From Oehlia diaphana (taxonomy: Eukaryota > Glomeromycota > Glomeromycetes > Glomerales > Glomeraceae), in NCBI GenBank assembly GCA_003833135.1, contig QZLH01000165.1, positions 225,106-289,105 of the forward strand: 64,000 nt of DNA. Direction: 5' to 3'. Positions 25,106 to 36,802 of this stretch are shown here, one piece after another. Below the pieces are notes generated by a model. It did not search any database. It saw nothing but the letters and a program-made list of their open reading frames with translations, and was not told where the DNA came from. How positions within the stretch are numbered: the stretch's first letter is position 1; each line of letters opens with the position of its first letter. The position numbers were made by a program, and so were the translations under genes.

Positions 25106-26049
25106 TTACCTCATTATATTTTCTTTGGCCTGTTGTCTGACGCGTTGTTCGTATGCTGCTTTGTCCCTTCTGTATTAGATGGAATAAAATAATATTTAGC
25201 AAAAATCAATACAAAATCTTCAAAATATTTAGATCGATAAGTTACTTAAATAATTCGTAAGCTTCCGCTTGAGCAGGACTTTGTGGATTGGGTTCATTCA
25301 AAAGTTGTTGAATACCAAGTACGATCTAAAAGAGGAGTATCATAATCAATAAATGAATTCTCTACAAAATACGATTTGGATTAAAAAAATTTACCTGCTT
25401 AATAGTAATACCAGGTTTCCAACCTTCTTCTTCATTCAAAATCGATAAACAAACTGTCCCGGAGGGATAAACGTTAGGATGAAATAAAGGTGGAGCGAAC
25501 TTACCTAAAAAATATAAACAGAAAAGTTATATTATTCAGTGTTACAAATTTTTAAACTTTCAAACTCTTACATTTCGGAGGTTTTGCCGGGTACTCTATA
25601 CAAACCAAAACAAATTAGTATTCGTTTATATATAAAAATTTTTCAGTTTTTCTATAATAATTATTTACCTTGAGGAAAAAACATTACAAGCTTATAAGTC
25701 CCATTTTCCCAAGGCGTCTAAATAATAATTTTTAAAATGATTTTGTAACCGATAAACATAATCCGATCGACAATTTCTAACTTCAAAAGAATACTTACGT
25801 CTTTTACCCCAGGTATACCAACATTCCAAATAAACAAATTTAAAGTTCCATCATCGTTCTTTTGGGGCCGAGCATAAAACCCCTAAATAAGGCAATTATA
25901 ATAGTTAATACATATTATTGGATATTAGGATGACAAATAAAAAAAACAGGAAAAAAATTTTTTTCTTAATAGAAATCAACATAAGGATGATCTTTTCTCC
26001 ATTGTCTACGTTCTTCCGTTAATCTTGATGTTATAATAGTGTTTGACAT
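25106..26049 (-). CDS. UBC9: SUMO-conjugating enzyme UBC9 (UBE2I)
   Basis: Seven exons (25981-26049, 25799-25882, 25669-25717, 25572-25595, 25395-25504, 25246-25325, 25106-25169) encode 159 aa, against 158 in human. The E2 fold is complete: [18 protein letters not shown] at the N-terminus, the UBC9-specific [12 protein letters not shown] loop, [19 protein letters not shown], the catalytic Cys94 in SGTVCLSIL with the HPN motif at 84-86, and [19 protein letters not shown]9 accepts SUMO from the SAE1/2 E1 as a thioester and transfers it to lysines in psi-K-x-E sites, mainly in the nucleus (known). The stop codon overlaps a good splice donor (AGGTAAGT). If that donor is used with the acceptor before 25024, the next codons are again Arg-stop, so the protein is the same either way. 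Identity is certain from motif content. Confidence 0.95.
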
Positions 26050-26519
26050 TTTGTATCAGAAATCAAAAGTAAAATAAAGGAAAAAGTAAAAAAATTAAAA
26101 TCTTTGTTTATGTGTAAAAATTTTATGAAAAAAAAAAGTTCTCGGGAAGAAAAAAAGCTTACCATTTTACATTCTTATTTAACTGCGGATCAATAGACTC
26201 GAGATTGTACAACATTCAAAAAGGGGATTGTCAAAAAATGGAAAAGTACCAATTTATTTACATCATCTAAAAAAGGATAGCGATCATTTCATGAGATTAT
26301 AGTGTAAATCCACAGTACTATTAATGGCTGATATAGCATGGGAAAGTTTTTCGTATACAAAATATGTATTGTTTGTTGTTTGCTACGTTTTACGAGAAAA
26401 AAAGGCAAGCCAATCATTTATATCTAGGTCAGCAGTTGTTCATCCCATGGTCATTAAATAAATAAACCAATTCTTTTTTTTTATTTTCATCTTTTTCATC
26501 TTAATCTTTTCCAAGAAAA
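26050..26519. other. Divergent promoter region UBC9 / BTB gene
   Basis: A 470-bp region between two genes transcribed in opposite directions. No specific element recognised; a T-run lies just upstream of the BTB start. Confidence 0.4.
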
Positions 26520-27869
26520 ATGGCATTTCAACTTGTGCAAAATCTTTTTGATAATGTTAATAAATATTTTAATTATAAACAATATTCTACAGATACAAAT
26601 TATGATGTCATTTTACATATTGGTGAAGAACAAGATTATAAAAAATTTTATGCTCATTCGGCAACTTTAAAAGTTAAGAGTAAATATTTTGAAAGTGCAT
26701 TATCGAGTAGGTGGATTAATAAAGAAGATGATTATTATGTCTTACGTATTCCAAACATATCTCCTAAAGTCTTTGAAATAATTCTTAGGTACTGTAAGTC
26801 ATTTTAGAATAAAATGATAAATTTTTTTTTACAAATTATTTGAAATTAAATTTTTTTTTCTTTTCTTTGTAGATTCATGTACACAGATACAATTTTAACT
26901 GATAAATCAAATCCTTTTTTACTTTTCGATGTACTTTTAGCAGCTGATAAACTTTGTCTTGAAAAATTAATTGATTATACACAAATCCTCCTTACGGATC
27001 CCACAAATTATACCAATTTTCTTCTTGATAATTTGCTTGAAATATGCAATATTATAAATATTTTCCCTCACTTTCGAATTCTTCAAAGACATATCACGGT
27101 ACTTGTTAGAAATTATTCAACACGGATATTTAATTCTCAATACTTTATTGAATTACCCGAAAGTATTGTAATATCATGTTTAGAAAATGATAATTTAAAC
27201 CTTTATGAAATTGATATTTGGAACAATGTTTTAGATTGGGGAATTAAACAAATTTCAAAAAAATTAGATAAGCATAAATTGGAAGATTGGTCAACAGAAG
27301 ATTTTATGGAACTTGAAGAGAAATTAAAGAAATGTATTCCATTGATAAGATTTCATCATATTAATTCAAAAGATTTTTATAATGCGGTTGTTCCTTTTCA
27401 ACCTATTATACCAGGTTAGAATTCATTACTTTTATTCGGATATATATATATATTTTTTTAAATTACTTTTTATATATATAAATATTAACAATTTATTTAA
27501 TAATAAATTATAGGACGTATCTTTAATGGCGTTTTAAAATATCATTTAACAAATGAAATATTGACACCTTTTTATAGTGTTAGACGTCCTAATTTACGTG
27601 AAAGTGAAGCCTCATTAGAGAATAAGACGACAATGTTATTAAATTTTTTAGAAAGTGATAAATATCTTGGGTATTTATGTTCAATAATTTGCGAAAAGAA
27701 GTTTCATGGTTATTTTAAATTTATAATATTTTTATTTTTGTGTATACTTTATTTTTGGCTAACTGCATTCGTGATACATATAATCATGTGGTTGATAATG
27801 ATATACACTATGCATGCCACTGTTAGAAAATTTATTGATTATTTACATATTGAGAATAGATATTTATGA
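26520..27869 (+). CDS. BTB-BACK protein with C-terminal membrane segment
   Basis: Three exons (26520-26788, 26873-27414, 27514-27869) give 388 aa. Residues ~28-105 form a BTB/POZ domain (YDVILHIG, FYAHSATLKVKSKYFESALS, ISPKVFEIILRFMYTDTI). A BACK-type helical region follows at ~120-240 (LELDNLLEI-like helices, LPESIVISCLENDNLNLYEI, WNNVLDWGI). BTB-BACK proteins usually act as CUL3 adaptors, with a substrate domain (Kelch or TLDc) after BACK; in Rhizophagus the family is expanded. Here that domain is missing. After the linker RIFNGVLKYHLTNEILTPFY the chain ends in about 32 hydrophobic residues (338-369: FKFIIFLFLCILYFWLTAF..), one long or two short membrane helices, then a short polar tail. 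The linker resembles the usual start of a TLDc region, so the tail may be a replacement or a frame-altered remnant. The open frame itself has no breaks. Confidence 0.8.
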
Positions 27870-28266
27870 AAGAGAAGTCGTGAATTTAAACATTATTTAT
27901 TAAAAACTAAAAAACCAAAAAATAATATAATAATAATTAAATTTCATATATAATAATATAGTTTATCAAATGATTAATACAGTATAATCTTCAAATAAAT
28001 AATTAATTAATAAGTTATCTTCATATCTTTCAACTTTTCTATATGCGGTATATCATAGTACATTTAAGGGCGTATCTGGGAATTCCAGATTATCTAAAGT
28101 TAATTACTGCGCCATTCCGTTCTGTTTATTTTAAACATATGAAAAACATGTCTCTTTTCCTTATGAAGTGATCATCAGATGGGTAATGGGTTCCCACAAT
28201 TTTTTTTTTAAGCTTTCTCGTCTCGTACGTCTCGTAAGACCTCCAACTTTTAGACATATCACAACA
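27870..28266. other. Intergenic region before TDP1
   Basis: Holds the BTB gene 3' flank and TDP1 5' flank. A CTCGTCTCGTACGTCTCGT tandem patch lies at 28216-28236, just upstream of the TDP1 start. No gene seen. Confidence 0.4.
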
Positions 28267-30501
28267 ATGACGGATCAAGGTAAAAATCATATTTTTTTGT
28301 TGTTTTTTTTTAAAAAAAAAAAAAAGTTTATAAAATTGAATAAATAAATCAAATAGGCCCACGATACTTGAATGGTGTTACCAAACTTACTTATGTACCA
28401 GGTTATGGAAGTGAAGATAATTATGTGAAAATTGATGATTTAATTCAAAAGGTGAATGATCACTATCAAATCTGATCCATCTTTTTTTTTAAAAAAAAAA
28501 TAAAAAAAATTAACATTATTTAATTTTTAAAAAAGCCATTTTTAAAGCTTGCGTTCCTCAGTACTATGATCGTTGATTTTCCATGGTTATTTACAAAATT
28601 ACCTAATAATCGACAGATCATTTTAGCCAAAGATTGGGATGCAAATAGTGAGTCGGTAAGTATCATTATATGTAATATGTTATTTATTTATTGATCTCAA
28701 TTTAACTATTTTATGATTGTTAAAAAAAAAAGCAAGGATTATCTGGTATCCCAAACACGAATTATTTGATCGTTCATGCGCCGAAAGCGGAAAGTGGATT
28801 TGGATGTTTTCACGCGAAATTAATGTTATTGATTTTCGATAAATGGATGAGAGTCGTTATTTCATCCGGAAATTTGATTCCTCAAGATTGGGAACTTTGT
28901 GAAAATGTGGTCTTTGTTCAAGATTTTCCGTCTCGTGATAAATCAAAAGAATATAATGGTCTACCGGAATTCGCTCAAACTATTAATGATATGTTGGTAA
29001 AGATGGGGCTTAAAACACATATTATTCCTAGGCTTCCAGAATATGATTACTCAAAGGCAAAAGTAAGTCGTTAATTCATTAAAAAAATGATAAAATTCAC
29101 GTTATTCATTATATATTTTATAAATCATTAAATCATTTTTAAGGCAGTCCTTATTCCATCAATTCCCGGAACTTATAAAGGAATGGAAAATATCAAAAAG
29201 TTTGGTCATGGACGTATATGTAAAGCGGTTAAAGAATTATGCGGAGAACGTGAAGACGATGTTCAATTATTAGAAGTTCAAGTACGTGATTTTAGCAGTA
29301 TCTCTTACATTATTAACATTCGATCACTAAAACAAATAACAATGTATAAAATTTTTTATGAAGTCGTCTTCAATTGGGAGTCTTAATAAACAGTTCTTGA
29401 ACGAATTTTATCGATCAGCAAGAGGATTAGATCCCGTTTCGGCCCAAAGTCGGCCTCGCCCAAAAAAAGGTGAAGTTGTTCCTTTGCCCCCGATTACTGT
29501 AGTTTATCCATCCAGAAAAGTAATTGATGAATCAAAATACGATAATCCGGTACATATAAATAGTTTATAACATTCGTATATTGACTATCTTTAACTTTAT
29601 TGTTTCTTGTTAATGTTAATATATAGGCAAAATCTAGTATCGCGTCTACAATTTGCCTTTTTGAACAATCTTACAATAAGGATACTTTTCCTAAAGAAAT
29701 TTTAAGGTAATTTGAAAAGGGTTGACCAGAAAAAAAAAGTAAGTTGTTATGTCAATTATTGATCCTTCTTTAATTTCAGAAATTGCATTTCCAAACGTGA
29801 TGGGTTATTGATGCATTCAAAGGTAATGTCAAAAAGGTACATAAGTAATGAGATTATACAAATGTTTAATTCTAAGGAATTTATTATATATAGTTTATAT
29901 TGGCGAAATATCGCGAAGATCTTAATGAAGCGGAATCTGATCCTGTCCTTGATGAATCTCAGGAGAATATTGGAGGATGGTATTATTGTGGGTATGTACT
30001 TTTTTATATGTTTTATATGTTTTATATGTGTATGCACGACCTCATACAGAAAAATAACTTTATATTTTTCAATTATAGGAGTCATAATTTTTCCGAATCG
30101 GCTTTGTAAGATAAATTAAAATATTTGTATTTCGATAGATTATGTATCAAGTATTCAAAACTTTTTTCGTTTATAACCTGAATTACTCGAATTATTAGGG
30201 GAAAGGTCACTACATCACGCGAAACAAAAGAATTGCAAATTAAGATTAATAATTGGGAATTGGGCGTTTTATTTCCAATTTACAAGAAGGAAGAAGATTA
30301 TATTCCCAGCGAAGATCATGATAAAAGAGATTGGTTTTGTGATCATTCTGTCCCTGTACCATATGTTAGACCGCCACCTCAATATGAGAGTGATGAAACG
30401 CCAAAGGTAACATCTTAATAGTTAAAACATTATGATTTTAATCTAAATTTTGTTTCGTTTCGTAGTTTCTTTTAATTGATGATTGGTTCAAGGTATTATA
30501 G
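28267..30501 (+). CDS. TDP1: Tyrosyl-DNA phosphodiesterase 1
   Basis: Twelve exons (28267-28279, 28357-28451, 28536-28655, 28733-29062, 29144-29281, 29364-29549, 29627-29706, 29780-29822, 29894-29991, 30079-30105, 30199-30406, 30466-30501) close into 457 aa. Both HKN half-sites of the phospholipase-D-like fold are present. The first is H103-x-K105 with N123 (CFHAKLMLLIFDKW, VVISSGNLIPQDW). The second is H333-x-K335 with N371 (LLMHSKF, CGSHNFSES). The TSSIGSL-type turn and NNWELGVLF strand typical of TDP1 are also there. The enzyme hydrolyses 3'-phosphotyrosyl bonds left by trapped topoisomerase I (known). The first exon is only 13 nt, and the N-terminal regulatory extension of animal TDP1 is absent. 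The end is the least certain part: splicing at 30493 to an acceptor near 30550 would add an alternative ~33-residue tail. Exon 3 has a second in-frame acceptor 12 nt downstream. Confidence 0.9.
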
Positions 30502-30928
30502 AAATTAAAGTTTTCTTTTATATTTACAAATTATTTTGTTCGGATATAGTTAAGGAAATCTAATTTATTATCGTTAAAATATAAGTTAAGTCAATACACC
30601 AAAAAAAGAGAATTACCAAATCTAATGGGGCCGAATGAAATTTACGTGATTTAAGAAAATATTATCGATTATAAAATTATTTAAGATATAAAGTCAGCGC
30701 CATGAATCAGTTAATAAATGTAAAAAAAAAAATGTAATATATTAAATAATAAAAATAATTCGAGAATGATTTATTCCTTTAACAAATAAAATGATTCCAA
30801 CTTGATTGTTGTTATAATAATAAATAATAAATATAATTTTTTAAATAACTTTTTTAAATTATTTTTTTTTTTTTTTTTTAACTAAATCTCATTAAAAACA
30901 AGAATGAGGAGATTTCCTGATGATTTTT
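30502..30928. other. Convergent spacer TDP1 / SDR
   Basis: 3' flanks of two converging genes. T-run at about 30860-30881; no gene seen. Confidence 0.4.
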
Positions 30929-31989
30929 TCATTGAATTTTTTTATCCATACTAATTTGTTTCAAAACGTAATTTTGAGAAAAATAAAATAATAAATCAGG
31001 AAAGATACCATCTAATATTTTACCCAATTTACCAAGGTGAGTAAAAACAATTTCTCTATCAGCTCTAATAGTTCCATCAACAATGGTTTTAGCACATTCT
31101 TCAGCTGGCATAGCTTTATTAAAATCAAGATGTTTTGGATTTTTTCCTAATCTACTATCATTGATTTCAGTTTTAACAATACCCTGTAATGATGATGATT
31201 GATGATATTATTTTTAGTATTTTTTTTTTAGGAAAAAAAAAAAAAAAAAAGAAGAAATATAATTTTTAAAATATAATTTACCGGGTAAGCGATCGTGATG
31301 AAAATATTATCTTTAAGAAGTTCAGTTTGTAAACTTTCAAAGAAACCTCTTAAAGCACATTTTGAAGCAGCATAACCAGTTCTCATAGGAACAAAAGGTA
31401 AAACAGAAGCAAGAGATGATACAACAACAATACGAGGTTTTTCAGCTTTTTTCAAAAGTGGTAAAGCATAATAAGTAAGCATAGTACTACCATAATAATT
31501 TACATTCATAATATCTTTAATAATATTAAAATCTTCAATATCTTCTAAAGATTCACCCATTGATACACCAGCATTGAGTACAAGACAATCAATCTTATCG
31601 TAAGATGCTTCAATAGTTTCAATTAAACGATCCACATCATTTTCACGTGTAACATCAACCTTATTAATTGCTACGTGTGTTGCACCATATTTATCTCTAC
31701 ATACATCCGCTACATCAGATAATTTATCAGCTCTACGTGCACAGAGAATCAATTTTGCACCTTGACGAGCAAATTCATAAGCGAGTTCTTCACCAATTCC
31801 ACTTGAAGCACCAGTAATTACAACAACTTTATTTTGAACAGACCATGGTGTAGCGGCTTGATAACGTTTATAACGACAATAAAAATTTGCGATATACAAA
31901 ATTGGTAAAACTGAAACGAAACCGATAAGAAGTAATGTTGGGGAAACAAAAGTTGATGCCGTTTTAGAGAGTGAATTAAACGTTGACAT
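30929..31989 (-). CDS. Membrane-anchored short-chain dehydrogenase (DHRS7/11beta-HSD-like)
   Basis: Two exons (31282-31989, 30929-31183) encode 320 aa. Residues ~17-37 form a membrane anchor (SPTLLLIGFVSVLPILYIA). It is followed by a classical SDR Rossmann domain: cofactor loop TGASSGIG at 59-66, NAG at 139-141, active-site Ser around 191 and Y206-x3-K210 in GYAASKCALRGFF. An Arg pair after beta-2 (CARRADKL) favours NADP(H) over NAD(H), by family rule. The layout (anchor, then enzyme) and the YxxSKxALRGFF stretch resemble DHRS7/11beta-HSD-type reductases of the endoplasmic reticulum, which act on lipids or steroids. The exact substrate cannot be told. Exon 1 runs past the donor as open sequence for some codons, but the conserved PGIVKTEI strand is only restored by splicing. 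Confidence 0.9.
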
Positions 31990-32286
31990 GATCGTAAAAA
32001 ATATATATCTATATATATTAAAAAATATAAATAATTTTTTTTTTTTTTTAATTTTTGAAAAAAATTATGTATTTTTTTTTAAAAAAAAAAAAAAAAATCG
32101 GCAATTGAACTATTTATCATGTTTCACCCAATTTTTGATCTTATGATCAAGCCCCTCAAATACATGTGAAAATTATCGCCAGGAAAGAAAAAAATCTTAT
32201 GAAAATCTCCATGATTGATCTACAATACCACATCTAAAAGGGGTCAAGGTCAAACTAGACAAACTAACCGAAAAAAATGTAATTCC

Positions 32287-33262
32287 CTAACGAAGAAAGT
32301 AATTTCTAAAGTCATCTTCCTCAAGTACTTTACCGAAATCATTTGAATCTAAGTTCTCTATCATATTTATAAATGTTTGTAAATTATTAACAGAATCTGA
32401 AGTGAATATGGGTGGATAAGTAGGTGGAGGAGAACTCCAAGTTCCATCTTCTTTAATCTAAAAAGAAAAGAATTTTTAATTAATATTACAAATATAAGAT
32501 TTGAAATTGTATTACATATACAGTATGTTACCATATGACTTCTATCTGATGCAAAAACTCTTAGGAAAGTTTCAGCAGGAATTATCCGAAATTTTCTAAC
32601 ATAAAAAAAAAGGAATTATACAATTGAATCATTTTATTATATATTCTTAAAATTTACTTACCTATAATATTGTGGAATATTGAGTACTTTAAATGATTCT
32701 TGCGTATAAGTTGAAAAATCACATGGGAATGGAAGTGTTGTGTCAAGATCATAAACATTTATCCTGATTAAAAAAATGTTTTTAGAATAAAAGAGATGGT
32801 TTGTGACATCCAAAATATCAAATTCAAATACTTTTGTTCCGAATCTTTTTCTTTAACTATCAAAATCACATGATAATCCTATTATGAGGTGAAATTAATT
32901 AAAAATTTAATTTTTCCTTTTTTAAAAAAAAAAAAGATTTTTTTTTTTTCCATTACCCTTACCCAAATTATCATTCCATCTGAATATTTAGATGCACGTT
33001 GTTTCCATAATGGGACCTGAAAAAGATTTTTATTATAAATTTTAATTTAATTTATTCTTAATTTTCAATTAAAAAAAAAAAAATAAATAAAATAAAAAAA
33101 ATTTTTTTTTTTTTTTACCGTTAGATTTTCATTTGATATAAAACAAACGTAAATATCAATTTCATTTTTTATATCATCTAATTCTTTACATAAATGGTAA
33201 ATATTTTCTTCACAATAACAAGATGTATAAATTAATTTTTTATCAGAAAAGTTTGGTAACAT
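32287..33262 (-). CDS. NTAQ1: Protein N-terminal glutamine amidohydrolase
   Basis: Six exons (33119-33262, 32963-33016, 32832-32878, 32662-32763, 32532-32595, 32287-32457) give 193 aa, versus ~205 in human. All signature blocks are present: YTSCYCEENIYHLC, PLWKQRASKYSDGMIIW joined by splicing to DYHV, VYDLDTTLPFPCDF, RKFRIIPAETFLRVFASDRS and GTWSSPPPTYPPI. By alignment with the human catalytic triad Cys28-His81-Asp97, the residues here are Cys17, His69 and Asp87. The enzyme deamidates N-terminal Gln to Glu, feeding the Arg/N-degron pathway (known). Saccharomyces uses the unrelated NTA1 instead, so this is the animal/plant-type enzyme. An open extension upstream of the chosen ATG is A/T-rich and not conserved, so I start at 33262. 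Confidence 0.93.
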
Positions 33263-34607
33263 GTTTTTTTTAAAAACAAAAAATTTTTTTTTTTGTTTAT
33301 AAAAAAAAATTATTTCATGTCGTACCACCTTTCATATTATATTAATTAATTAAATTAAAATGAAAATCACGTTTGTCTTAAAAATAGTCGATTTTATTGA
33401 CATATAAAGTAAAAATAATGTAAATTTATTCAATTTAAAATTTAAAATTAATAATATTGGATGAAAGAATAAAGAATAGTTTGGTTATTAGGAATAAATG
33501 CGTTAATAACCCGTATATTCTTAGTAATCGATTGAACAATAATATTAAAATATAATTCTTTTAAATGTTCGAGAGAAAGATGATGATATGTAAAATAATT
33601 GTTAGCGATAATTTATTTACTGTATATATATATAATGAAGAATATGGTATAATAATCTAAATATGTAATATTAAATATTTGATTTTGAATTATTAGGCTG
33701 CAGAAGTTATCATGAAATATTATTCAATTTTTTTAAACCGATTTTTTCTTTGTAAAGTCACGGGATATCACATTTACGGTATAAATAGAACGACATTAAA
33801 AATTATTCTTGAAATTTTTGATTGCATATAAATTTACTATAAAAAAATATTTATTAGCTATCCTATTAACCCAGATTTGTTAGAATCCTTTTTTAATTTA
33901 ATGATTTATGAAATAAGTTGGGTATAACTAATAATTCTTTTAGCACGTCGAAATTAACTCGTAGATTGTTTCACAATGGCCAACTGATAATATATTTTAA
34001 GTACATCCTCTTACTTAAAATAAAAGAACAAGCATTCCTTTAGCAAAAAGAGAATTATTATTCAAATAATTGCTATTAGATTTCATGTATACAAGAATAA
34101 TATAAATCTTCAACTCTAAATAATAACTTGAGCCCCAACTCAGCTTTTAAATAATAACGACAACAATAATCCAAACATGCTTCGTTACTTTAAACTTGTT
34201 TATCACTTTATCACAGTAATCAGTATTATAAATAAGCAGCTTTAAATTAATTAACGACATTATTAATTAGTTCATATATAGTTTCGACTCTATTAATTAA
34301 ATTTAAGCGTCAACTTTTCATTAACATGTTGAAAAATATTGATTTAAATTTATTGGTAAGCTATAATATATAGTGTATATATATATAAATTATCTAAATT
34401 ACAAACTAAGGAACGCATAAAATATTTTACTACTCTAGCCTTAGTGTTTAAATAATTCAAATAACTAAAATATTCAATATCGCTTGTTTATAATTATTAT
34501 TTTAAAATCCATCTAAAAAATATATATATAAATAAATATAAATAATAGAAATTATAGAAATTAGCAATTAAATTCAATATTAATATTAAGAAACTCCATC
34601 GGGAATC
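33263..34607. other. Gene-free spacer between NTAQ1 and kinase copy A
   Basis: No exon-like sequence. The right part (34401-34460) is homologous, in inverted orientation, to the 3' flank of kinase copy B (46262-46325), so it belongs to the duplicated unit. Confidence 0.5.
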
Positions 34608-36802
34608 TCATTCATCTTGATCTTCTGAATGAAGGTTTGGATTATTATGTATTTCGTCATCGTCTATAAAAGGACAAAATTTTTAATTTAAACATTGCAA
34701 AAATAAAATGAAAATTTATAGCAAATTACTTTATTTACCATTAACTGATCCTTTCATTTGTTGCATTGTTTCTTTTTTATGATCATTTTGAATGTCTGAA
34801 TTTTTAAATAAATAAATAAGATTATAATAAATATTGTAAACAATTAAAATTTAGAATAATATTACTTACCATTATTTGAACTTATTTGTAAACTTTTAAA
34901 TTCTTCAGATAACCTTTTGCCACCACCTAAAATTGAGATAAATTTGTATCATTATTTCAAAAATTTGAATATATAAATAAATTACTTTTATAATTACTAT
35001 TTATTTTTGTTGTTTTATTAATCTTCCGATCGTTTGAATTATTAAACTCTTCAACTAAAAAACGAAAATTTGATTAATAAATATTTCATCAAATGAAAAT
35101 CTCAATAAATACTTACTATTATCAGGTATATTAAAATCATATGTTTTACGATGAAATCCTATTTAAAAAATAGAAAAAATAGGTTATAAATTTTATAATA
35201 GTTAATAAAATAACAATAAAAAAGCTAACCTTCTTGTTCTTCTACAATAGGTATAATCATTTAAATTAAAAAAAAAAATTTAGTAACGTCATCATATCTT
35301 AATCAATAAATAAAAAACTTAATAAATAATACCTTCTGTTGCATTTTTTTGTTCGGGTAAATTTTCAAATTGATGAACTTTGCTCGTAAATAATCTGCTA
35401 TTTATATAATTTGTGCTAGTTTTTATTTCAAAATTATTCACTACTTTTGACTGAAAAAATTCATTTGGCATATTTTGATATGATAAATGAATTTTTATAA
35501 TCTGCTTCTTAAGCGTTGTTATATTAGGTCTTTTTAATGGGTCAGCATCCCAACATTGTACCATTAAATTTTTATATTCTAAAGGAATATCTGTCATAAT
35601 TTTTGGTCTCATACCATTAATTATATCAATTGCAAGATTATAATCTTCATGATTATAATTAATAAATGGTGGTTGTCCAGATGAAATTTCCCACATAAGT
35701 ATTGCAATACTATAAATATCAGATGCAAAAGTATATCCTTTTCCATTAATAACTTCGGGTGCTATGTAAGGAAGATTTCCATATATACTTTTTGATAATT
35801 TGTCAGCAGGTCCACAAAATCCAAGATCGCTAATAAACCATCTATCATTAAATTGTGAAAATAATATATTTCCAGAGTGCAAATCTCTATGAATTGCCTT
35901 CTCAGAATGAATAAAATAAAGTGCTCTAGTTATTTCAAAAGTAATTCTAATTCTTTCTTTCCATGTAAGTCGATCATAATTTTGTTGTAAATATTTTCTT
36001 AAATCCATATCCATTTTCATCATTACAAGCATGTAATTTCCACTTGATAAATCTTGTGTTAAACCATAACATCGAACAATGGCAGTGCGTTTATTATTTA
36101 TAGTTAAATGTGATTTAGCCTATAAGAATTTAAAAATTTTATTGTTAATACAAAAATTATTTAATTTAATAACAAATTTAGAATATATACCTCTTCAAAC
36201 CAACTTTGATTTGCACTTTCAACATTTTCTAATTTTTTGAGTACTACACTTCCTACAAAGTTTTGTATTCCAGGTCTTTCAATTCTTTTTAATTGTTGTT
36301 TTTTAGAATCCCATTCATCATAATTTCCACCAATCCAATCTGCAGTATAAATTTCGGAAAATCCACCTTTTGTAAGATATTTAATATTTTCTAAATTATT
36401 ATATGGAATCCATTCAATTATCATATCTGGAATAAAAGTTTCCATTTGACATTTCTGTATTAAATTATCAATATCATCATTTCCAGATGTCCAATGTGAA
36501 AATTTTCCTTTTAAATAATTTCGAATACAATATTCACAATATAATGTAGCTAAACATTCTTGATTGCAATTTTCACAAATTCTTTTTGTTCCCGTATTTT
36601 GAAGAATTTTATTTCGGTCGTAAGTTTTAGATATATATTTTATTGCAAAAGTTTTTTCATCATCTGTAAGAAGTTTATCAGCAAGAATAAATTGTTTTCG
36701 AAATTCATACTGTTTGTGCATGTCAGTGTAAATATTATAATCAATTAACGAATGTGCTCTATTAGTTGTTGCATAAACTAATTCATATCGAATGGTAGAC
36801 AT
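34608..36802 (-). CDS. TKL-type kinase with Cys-knuckle N-terminus (copy A)
   Basis: Eight exons give 563 aa: 36191-36802, 35333-36119, 35230-35241, 35117-35158, 34986-35054, 34870-34926, 34739-34795 and 34608-34663. Residues 76-92 form a compact C-x2-C-x3-C-x5-C-x2-C knuckle (CENCNQECLATLYCEYC), probably metal binding. The kinase domain spans about 138-410: glycine loop KGGFSEIY (145-152), beta-3 Lys in VVLKKLEN (189/190), HRDLHSGN (281-288), DLG (302-304) in place of DFG, YIAPE (322-326) and WEISSGQPPF. The catalytic residues are retained, so activity is likely. The tail from ~470 is polar and carried on very small exons (12, 42, 69, 57, 57 nt), all joined by phase-1 introns. The family is strongly expanded in Rhizophagus, with roles in signalling presumed but not shown. 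It stands head-to-head with copy B. Confidence 0.87.

Noticed and set aside
29756..30119. Overlapping ORFs on both strands within TDP1
   Set aside because: They run through introns and exons of TDP1 in other frames; no independent signature.
33263..33328. N-terminal extension of NTAQ1 into an A/T-rich stretch
   Set aside because: Lys/Phe homopolymer-like residues with no counterpart in the family; the ATG at 33262 gives the expected N-terminus.
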